Source: Thalassiosira profunda
Lineage: Eukaryota; Bacillariophyta; Thalassiosirophyceae; Thalassiosirales; Thalassiosiraceae
Reading direction: 5' to 3'
NCBI GenBank assembly: GCA_036939355.1
Contig: JALLAP010003760.1
Coordinates: 1-14,025 of the forward strand
Length of the DNA: 14,025 nt
Shown here: positions 7,665-14,025 of the stretch, one piece after another
How the letters are laid out: each line of letters opens with the position of its first letter
Position numbering within the stretch: the stretch's first letter is position 1
Position numbers and translations under genes: made by a program
The notes under the pieces: model-generated
The model's input: the letters and a program-made list of their open reading frames with translations, nothing else
Databases searched by the model: none
Told to the model about the DNA's origin: nothing

Positions 7665-8799
7665 TTACACGGCCGCGGGCATCTCCTGGAAGGGGAGCTT
7701 GTCCCTATTCCTCTCCTCTCCAATCACCTCGAACGGCACAACCTTCGCGTTGAACTCCACGAGCATCATCTGGAACTCCTCCGCGCTGACCACCTCCTGC
7801 TCCACAAGCGTCTTTGCCAAGTGCTCCAACAGGTCCATGTTCTGGCTGAGAATGTTCTTCGCCGTAATGTACGAGTTGTTCACCAGGCGCTCGACCTCCT
7901 CCTCGACGTTGCCCATGATCTTGCCACCCCACTGGGTTTGGCGCATGCCCATCTGCCTTCCCATGAAGGGTCCGCCCGACTGCGGCTCCGAGAGGGCGAG
8001 GCGGCCGACCTTGTCGGACATGCCCCACTCCTTGACCATGCGCTTGGCAATGTTGGCCACCTGCTGGATGTCGTTGGACGCACCGGTCGTGACCAAGTCC
8101 TCTCCGTAAATGAGCTCCTCCGCGAGACGTCCACCAAGGGCAACCGCGAGCTGGGACTCGAGGTACTGCTTCGAGTACATGCCGGACTCGAGGCGGGCCT
8201 CCTGAGGCGAGAAGAAGGTCAGTCCTCCAGCACCGTTGGAGCGCGGGATGATGGAAATCTTCTGCACCTGATCGTAGTCGGGGATGAGGGCTCCGCAGAT
8301 GGCGTGACCGGCCTCGTGGTAGGCGACGAGCTCGTTCTGCTTCTGGGAGATCATGGCCGTGCCGCCCTTCTTCTCCAGTCCGACCATGATCCGGTCGACG
8401 GCGCCGTCAATCTGCTCCCAGCCGATGGTGGACTTGCCCACCCGGGCAGAGGAGATGGCGGCTTCATTCATGAGGTTCTCGAGCTGCGCGCCACTGAAAC
8501 CGGGGGTACGGCGTCCAATGGCCTCGAGGTCGACGTCCGGCTCGAGGGGCTTGCCGCGGGCGTGGACGCCGAGGATGCGGGTCCGGCCCTTGAAGTCAGG
8601 GAGGTCCACGGTGATCTTACGGTCGAAACGGCCCGGGCGGAGGAGGGCCTGGTCGAGGACGTCAACGCGGTTGGTGGCGGCGATGGTGATGATGCCCGGG
8701 TTGCCGTCGAAACCGTCCATCTCGACAAGGATCTGGTTGATGGTCTGCTCGCGCTCGTCGTTGCCACCGGCGAATCCGGCACCACGCTGACGACCAACG

Positions 8800-8834
<35 letters not shown>

Positions 8835-9809
8835 GTTCTTCTTGGCCTGGGAGAAAATGTCGCGAACACGACTGGCACCGACACCGACGAACATCTCGAC
8901 GAACTCGGAACCAGAGATGGAGATGAAGGGGACTCCGGCCTCGCCGGCCACGGCCTTGGCGAGGAGGGTCTTACCTGTAGAGCAGATGAAAGATTTGCGG
9001 GGTGAGAAACAGACTCGACATTGCAACAAATGGACACATCTTGTGCGCAATCCCCTCACAACGAGCACACACCGCCCCCTCAGCAGCGAACTCCACTCAC
9101 CAGTACCGGGAGGTCCATCGAGGATCACGCCCCTGGGAATCCGGCAGCCGTTCTTCGAGTACACCTCCGGCTGCTTCAGAAAGTCCACCACCTCGGCCAA
9201 TTCCAGCTTGGCCCCGTCGCACCCCGCCACGTCCTCGAAGTTCACGCCCGTGTCCGGGATCATCTGGATCTCGGCCTTGGACTTGCCCATCCCCATGGGA
9301 TTGCCGGGCCCGCCCATGCCCCCCATGCCGCCGCCCCCGGCGCGGCGGGAGAGGAAGAAGAGCCCCGCGAAGAGGGCGGCGGGGAGGATGAGGGACTGGG
9401 CGAGGTCGCCCAATCCGCCGGCCGCCTCGTTGGAGGGCAGCACGGTCACGTCGACCTTGTGGGTGGTCAGCTGCGTCAAGAGCTCGGGGTCGTTGGGGAG
9501 GGCCTCGAGCTTGACCCGCGTCCCGTCCGTGTCCACGCCGAGCAATTGGGTGCCGTCCGCGCTGAACGTCACCTTCTCGATTTTGTCGCCGTTGACGAGC
9601 TTGAGGAAGTCGCTGTAGCGGACGTCCACGGGGGCGCCGCCCCGGGATTGGATGACGGGCATTTCGGTGGAGGATTCGGGCGCCGCCGGGGGCATGTCGG
9701 CCATGGCGAGGCGGGTGGAGGACCGCGCCATGCGCTGGGGCGGGGCGAAGGCCTGGACCCCGTGGTTGCCCGCGAGGAGCGAGGCGACGATGGCCAGCGA
9801 GTACTTCAT
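7665..9809 (-). CDS. FTSH: Plastid (thylakoid) FtsH ATP-dependent zinc metalloprotease
   Basis: FtsH hexamers extract and degrade thylakoid proteins, notably photodamaged photosystem II D1. Two exons (9809-9101, 8974-7665) give 672 aa. Residues 1-20 form a signal peptide ending A20|F21-APPQR, the diatom plastid-import junction, followed by an Arg/Ser/Ala transit-like stretch to about 40. A soluble lumenal-type domain (about 58-130) precedes one membrane span (about 135-153), a Gly/Met linker, then the AAA module: Walker A GPPGTGKT (232-239), Walker B IIFIDE (287-292), pore FVGVG (265-269) and RPGRFDR (349-355). The protease site is HEAGH (456-460), with D538 of GASND as the likely third zinc ligand. 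It resembles the plant FtsH2/8 group. It faces the 10429 gene divergently. The retained-intron reading, 42 residues longer, is not the mature form. Confidence 0.94.
8975..9100 (-). other. In-frame, stop-free 126-nt intron splitting the FtsH Walker A motif
   Basis: The donor GTGAGT starts at 9100 and the acceptor CTACAG ends at 8975. The phase is 1: the last glycine codon of GPPGTG is split G|GT, and AAG (K238) follows. Removal restores an intact P-loop; retention inserts 42 residues between glycine and lysine without a stop. Confidence 0.92.
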
Positions 9810-10137
9810 CTTTGTGGATTGTTTGGGATTCCTTTCGAGCGCAACGCAATGAATTGCAAGGGATTGTGGAGCAGAACGCAATTGGATGTCTTCCTTGTGA
9901 GTTGTGATTGAGCAGCAATGATCGATCGATCGAATTATGTGACCGTCGCCGCCAAGCAAGCCGCGCGGCTGCCCATTGACTCACCAGAGCACGACACCCC
10001 CCGACCTGACAAATGCAGTCGACACCACAACCAGGTCAAAGCCCGATGATCTGGCCACTTCGTTTGCCTTCGGTGCTGACGCCGCAGGCAAGGAAGATTG
10101 CCAAGCGCCGCCGCCTTGCTTTTGCGCGTGCGTGTTT

Positions 10138-10149
10138 TTTGGCGGGAAA
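10138..10149 (+). promoter_or_regulatory. E2F-type site TTTGGCGGGAAA
   Basis: The 12-mer matches the classical E2F/DP consensus (TTTSSCGC family) end to end, with a T-run extending upstream. It lies 329 bp from the FtsH ATG and 280 bp from the 10429 ATG. E2F/DP-driven cell-cycle transcription is ancient in eukaryotes; occupancy here is inferred. Confidence 0.45.
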
Positions 10150-10200
10150 CCCCTTTGCTGAGCTGGCAACCTGCTAAAATAGCATGATATTTGTCGTATC

Positions 10201-10208
10201 TGACGTCA
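10201..10208. promoter_or_regulatory. Palindromic cAMP-response element TGACGTCA
   Basis: This is a perfect 8-bp CRE, the full bZIP (CREB/ATF-like) site, 221 bp upstream of the 10429 ATG and 392 bp from the FtsH ATG. In the diatom Phaeodactylum tricornutum, TGACGT elements mediate CO2/cAMP repression of a carbonic anhydrase gene through a bZIP factor, so a light/CO2 role is plausible here, by inference only. Confidence 0.5.
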
Positions 10209-10428
10209 CGTCTGTCCGCGCCGGCCGGCCCCTTGGCGAAGGTCACGGGCTCTGAGATTTGCCGCCGGCCGCCGGGCCTCCTCGCTATCAACTCCCCGCC
10301 GAGCGCCGAGCGAGCGCGGCTCGACAACGACAACCAACCGACAATACAGCAGAGGAGCGACGACGACAGCTACGACAACGAGCACGGCGAAGCCGCAATC
10401 AACAGCACTCTCAGCATCGACATACATC

Positions 10429-10659
10429 ATGGCGTCCTCCAACATCATGTACAACATCCTCTGGGCACTCCTGCTGGTGTTCATCGCGTACCCGGTCTCG
10501 TGGTTCTGCGCGTGGTGGTGGGTCCTCCTCATCGCGTTCGAGAGCCTCTTCCCCTTCATCAAGGACTGCACCGATTTCCTGGAGAAGATCATCAGCTGGC
10601 CGCGAGTGGTGGGTTCGGCGATGATCCGCGGGGACGCCGCGTTCCCGTCGCCGTGGTAG
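10429..10659 (+). CDS. Small tryptophan-rich membrane protein (76 aa), function unknown
   Basis: The ATG lies in a strong context (ACATCATGG) and the stop TAG is at 10657-10659. The product has a hydrophobic stretch from about residue 7 to 44, enough for a hairpin of two spans or one long one: LWALLLVFIAYPVSWF (11-26), then CAWWWVLLIAFESLFPF. A short amphipathic region follows (45-56) with ISWPRVVGSAMIRG (55-68). The spaced layout (WP.. or YPVSWFCA, aromatic span, acidic residue, then WP...G..M..G) reminds me of small conserved eukaryotic membrane proteins of unknown function, but I cannot name a family. It has no plastid or mitochondrial presequence. It is intronless, with GC-ending codons like its neighbours. 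A candidate AATAAA lies at 11148-11153. Confidence 0.7.
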   Translation: MASSNIMYNILWALLLVFIAYPVSWFCAWWWVLLIAFESLFPFIKDCTDFLEKIISWPRVVGSAMIRGDAAFPSPW

Positions 10660-12215
10660 GCGGTGGGTGTGTATCGTCGGTCGACAGGGGCGAAATTGCG
10701 ATGGGGAATTCGATTGAATGCGGTATGCGTCGGAGAGAGCTACCACAAAACGCTTGAAGAATGGAATGCAATAGACGTCTGAGGCGATGAGGATTTAGGA
10801 TGTGAATGAGGAGTGGAGAAGTACTGGTTGTGCACGCAGTCAAAAGATGGGAGGACGAAGGAGTTTGCCGAGCAAGAAGGAGGACAGGGTCACATAATAT
10901 TTGTTGTATAGATTGCAAAGTAGTACAAACAGTGATCAGTATCGGGCATCGTTGTATTTGAGATCGTTCTGGTCCTGCTCGGATACCACTCTATAGGTAC
11001 TACTTCCAAAGATAGAGATACCTACAAATGCACTTGACTCAGCGTATTTCACTTCTGGCGCGGAAGTTTCCAACAGGGTGGGAAAGCAATCCAACACAGT
11101 TGCGATTTGCAAAGACGTGGCAGAGTGGTCCTCTTCCGGTGTTGAGTAATAAAGAACGAAACAACTCCTCTTCTACTTGCATTAGCAAATGTTTTGCAAT
11201 TTGCAATACGAATATTATCCGCAAACCAAAAATCATAATGTACATCCAAACATCACAAAACTACTGTCAAAATACGTTCTAGGTATCATGCCAGTGCACA
11301 AAGCTGTCTCCCACCTTTACGTGTGTCCGATTGCGCTCTTGCAAAGCACCGTAGTGAGAGGCCGGGTAGATGTTTCCTGGAAGGACGCGATCTCCCTCGA
11401 GTGTATCATATCATACCGTATTGCTCTTTCAGCCCAGCACGTTCCTTCTAGTCTCTCGTTCGCCTCGGTTCGCCCCTTCCAACTTCAGGGCCTTTTCCGC
11501 CAAGCAACGCAGGCCTTTTCAGATCCTTCGCAAACGACGAAAGAGATATCGTGTCGGACAATTGACCTGACCGATGACCCTTGGTCGTTTAACTAGATAG
11601 TGTCTTACTTAAAGTAGGGGCGGATGATCATAACGCACAAACGTCTCACTAGCATCGCAAGTGATGTTTTCGCAAATTGTACCAGCTGCTTGGTGTCTTC
11701 CGAGGGTGAAAGCTATTTTCTTTGTAATGATGAGATACTAATATATCCCAAGAGAGTAAATGAGATGTTATTATCATCCAGGAGCTTTTTTGTTGTCATA
11801 TTCTCCCTCTAGAAGATCAACAATATCTCCTATCTAATGCTCCCCTGTTGAAGTTTGCATGCAGTAAAATTGATTCGGGCGGAAAGACTGAACTCGGAGT
11901 AAATCAGAGGCAGATGAGAGGCAGTGATTTCTCGGAGAAGACGGGCAAGATCCAGCCAAGCAAGTTAGGCGGCGGGGATGAAAGCGAGCCGCATTTGCAT
12001 TCTCTCTTGATCCCTCTTGATCTTTTGGCTCTCAGCGCGCCTTCAAGCCGATTTCTGCGCTGCGCTGCATGCAGAGATCGTGCGATTGTTGCACGCACAC
12101 ACTCCATCCCTCGACGAATTTGCGAGGCCATCATAACTGCTAGCTGTCGCACACACACGCGCAATCGATCGAACGAGGCCGTCGAGCAATCCGAATAGTC
12201 GAACATCTCGCCACG
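10660..12215. other. Long gene-poor intergenic region
   Basis: The 1.55 kb become AT-richer than flanking genes, especially about 11160-11280 and 11640-11870. Open frames such as 11189-11596 (+) have no recognisable domain, and I do not accept them. Visible small features: AATAAA at 11148-11153, tandem TTGCAAT (11194-11207), repeated GGCCTTTTC (near 11489 and 11512), doubled CTCTTGATC (near 12003 and 12014), and a perfect palindrome CTGCATGCAG (12065-12074). A CACACACGCGC tract lies near 12150. The heat shock factor promoter and leader should occupy the right-hand few hundred bases. Confidence 0.5.
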
Positions 12216-13619
12216 ATGAAGTCTCCAACCCCAGCCTACGCCACCCGGCCGCGCCCCAAGCCTTCCGCGCGGGCGGCCTCGTCGTCCCGCCGCCGGGCGC
12301 GCGATGCCAACACTGACGCCCACACTGACGCCGACGCGGCCGCCGATCGCTTCAAGGTCCAGCACGACTATCACGACCACGCCCGCGAGCTGCCTCCGGA
12401 CGGCGACGCCAGCGCGTCGGAGGACGCCACCGAGCCCGCGCGGAGCGTGCCGCGGGGCGGGGTGTCGGTGCAATTCCCGGCGAAGCTGCACGTCATGCTG
12501 TCGAGGGTGGAGGAGGAGGGGCTGGCGCACATCGTCTCCTGGTGAGTAGTTGCAATCTGTTCTGNAAGGTCATGCCCCTCTACTTCCACCAGTCGAAGCT
12601 CACTTCCTTCCAGCGCCAGCTGAACCTCTACGGCTTTGTCCGCATCACTAAGAATGGGAAGGATCGCGGCGCATACTACCACGAGCTGTTCCTGCGGCAC
12701 AAGTTGTTCCTTTGCCGGAAGATGGTGAGAGTGCCCGTGCAAACACATCATCACCTTTGTTTCGTTGGTTGAAACAGTGGTTCGCTCACCGTCCTATCCA
12801 CAACAGGTCCGCATCCGCATCAAGGGCACTGGCATCAAAGGAAAGGCCAGCCCGGAGACCGAGCCCGACTTCTACAACATGCCACCCATTGACGCTGCCG
12901 GGTCGTCTGGTATCGAGGGCGACATGGAGGCGGCCATCGAGAAGGAGCTCCAGCGGCGCAAGCCCGCAAAGCGCCAGAGCAGCAAGAAGCGCCAATCGTC
13001 GAAGCGCGCTGGCAAGAAGAGGGATGCCGGTTCCAAGAAGCCGAAGAGGGAGGAGCCTCCCGAAGATGACGGATACATTTACTCCGGCTACTCCTCTCCG
13101 CGGCGGGACGCGCCTACCCCTCCACCGTCGGCCTGGGTCACTCCGGACGCCGTGCCGAAAGAGTCGGCCTTCCGCCGGCTGAGCCAGGACTACTTCGCCG
13201 GCCTCTGCCCGCCCAGCCTTTCCTCCGACTCGGAGGATGCGACCGAGCCCCACTCGGGCGACGACCTCGTGTTCGAGGGGCAGCACTTCCACTACATCGA
13301 CTCGCTGGCCACGCGCGTGCCCAAGGTCGCCCTCGAGCCGAAGAAGAAGGCCAACCCTCGCACCTTCCACACCCTGATGTCCAGCCTCTCCGAGAGTTCC
13401 CTCTCGGTTGCCAAGTCGATGCGGGAGCCCATCCTCACCCCGTCCACGTCCTCCTCGTCTCTGACCCAGTTCCAGCAGGACGAGTCTTTGGAGAAGATCA
13501 ACCCGGCCACTATCTTTGCCGAGAAGGAGGCAGAAGATGGTAAAGATGGGTGGGTGGTTGGCGGCGAGAACATCGACGGCAGCGTGGAGTTGGATCCTTG
13601 GGAGAATTACGTCAAATGA
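12216..13619 (+). CDS. HSF: Heat shock factor (HSF-type DNA-binding domain), interrupted by an assembly gap
   Basis: This is a transcription factor of the HSF family, which binds inverted nGAAn repeats. Visible exons: 12216-12541, 12566(or earlier)-12724, 12807-13619. The intron at 12725-12806 is 82 nt with GTGAGA...CAG; another starts at GTGAGT (12542). Exon 1 codes a basic/acidic low-complexity arm (1-86), then FPAKLHVML...IVSW (87-109). Exon 2 resumes at KVMPLYFHQSK and carries the recognition helix block SFQRQLNLYGF and YYHELFLR. The last exon (270 aa) has VRIRIKGTG, a strong basic nuclear signal with doubled KRQSSK, and an acidic/serine tail. About 16 domain residues between W109 and K are absent because of the N at 12565. 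No leucine-zipper HR-A/B is evident. Stop TGA is at 13617-13619. About 432 residues are visible. Confidence 0.88.
12565..12565. other. Single ambiguous base, probably a collapsed sequence gap
   Basis: The left side is the start of an intron (GTGAGT at 12542) and the right side is already coding (AAG GTC ATG CCC). An intron end and about 16 conserved HSF codons should lie between, so the N cannot be one base of continuous sequence. Confidence 0.75.
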
Positions 13620-14025
13620 AATGGGACTACATTCTTAATATTGGGTGAATGTGCACAAGGCTGAGAGATGGAGATAGGGAGAACGACGTCCATCGAGGTT
13701 GATGTTGTGTGAGTAACCTACATGAATTAGCGTACATTAAACGAGTAGTAATCGTTGGAGAAGAAATTGGCTCAAGATCGCTGTATGCATGCCACACCCC
13801 CTTTGCAATACGACATTTCGTTTCGAGAACTGCATTCTTCGAGTGTTTTGATGTTCCGTTTGTCTTTACGCTTGCATGCAGTGGCGCCGGCATCGAGTTC
13901 ACTCGCCCTCGTATCTGGGTTCCTCGTTTCCAATTCAATTGAATAGACGCATAACTGCTCTCCATCAATTAATTGTTCACCGACCACGTATACGAGCACT
14001 GCGGACACTCGTAAAACACCGTCTG
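13620..14025. other. 3' flank of the heat shock factor gene; nothing recognised
   Basis: The sequence is AT-leaning with only short unsupported frames on either strand. GCATGC-type palindromes occur near 13786 and 13874. No canonical AATAAA follows the HSF stop closely; the 3' end signal is not obvious. The right edge shows no start of another gene. Confidence 0.4.

Larger units (their letters stand above)
9810..10428. promoter_or_regulatory. Divergent regulatory region between FtsH and the small membrane protein
   Basis: These 619 bp hold no supported gene. Elements seen: (ATCG) repeats near 9919-9931; an E2F-type site (10138-10149); a small inverted repeat TGCTA-AAA-TAGCA (10172-10184); a perfect CRE palindrome (10201-10208); GGCCGGCC-type GC palindromes near 10220 and 10264; and a CGACAA-rich leader (about 10319-10400) before ATG 10429. 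The FtsH leader ends ACAAAG-ATG. Confidence 0.6.

Noticed and set aside
7821..9005. 394-codon plus-strand open frame opposite FtsH
   Set aside because: It is a shadow of the FtsH exon 2 codon bias; no domain is visible and FtsH is unmistakable on the other strand.
9919..9931. ATCG microsatellite
   Set aside because: It has only about three units; too short to carry meaning.
11118..11128. TGGCAGAGTGG, a match to the tRNA A box
   Set aside because: No B box (GGTTCRANNCC) or acceptor-stem pairing occurs within the expected distance on either strand.
11189..11596. 135-codon ORF starting at an ATG
   Set aside because: It is AT-rich, of mixed composition, without domain, signal or supporting codon bias; expected by chance in 1.5 kb.
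11929..11940. Heat-shock-element-like TTC...GAA near the HSF gene
   Set aside because: The spacing is five bases rather than two and there is no third unit, so HSF autoregulation is not supported.

Overview
This is eukaryotic nuclear DNA, most likely from a diatom (stramenopile). The main evidence is an FtsH protease whose N-terminus is a signal peptide running into an A|FAPP junction, the bipartite plastid-import signal of algae with red-type secondary plastids. A heat shock factor of the lone-DNA-binding-domain type common in diatoms and short introns with GTGAGT/GTGAGA donors fit this. A thalassiosiroid centric diatom is a reasonable guess, but the sequence does not prove it.

Layout: a RING-finger membrane protein, cut by the left edge, ends at 537 (+). 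A doubtful short reading frame lies at 819-1139 (+). A six-exon glutamine:fructose-6-phosphate amidotransferase (GFAT) gene occupies 4054-1439 (-). A 317-base divergent promoter separates it from an intronless mitochondrial pyruvate dehydrogenase E1-alpha gene (4372-5652, +). An intronless KCTD-like BTB/discoidin-like/coiled-coil protein follows (6128-7417, +), convergent with a two-exon plastid FtsH protease (9809-7665, -). A second divergent promoter (9810-10428) carries a full palindromic CRE and an E2F-type site and leads to a 76-residue tryptophan-rich membrane protein (10429-10659, +). About 1.55 kb without a convincing gene precedes a heat shock factor (12216-13619, +). The last 400 bases hold nothing I recognise.

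The genes do not form one pathway, but two arrangements stand out. GFAT and PDH E1-alpha are divergently paired and both begin with mitochondrial-type presequences. FtsH and the small membrane protein share the CRE/E2F-bearing intergenic region.

The strongest oddities are these. The GFAT catalytic cysteine, normally residue 2, sits behind 72 residues resembling a mitochondrial presequence. The FtsH intron is 126 nt, a multiple of three, free of stops, and splits the Walker A motif. A single N in the heat shock factor appears to be a collapsed assembly gap that hides about 16 residues of the DNA-binding domain. I saw no CRISPR array, rRNA, tRNA, transposase or viral gene.
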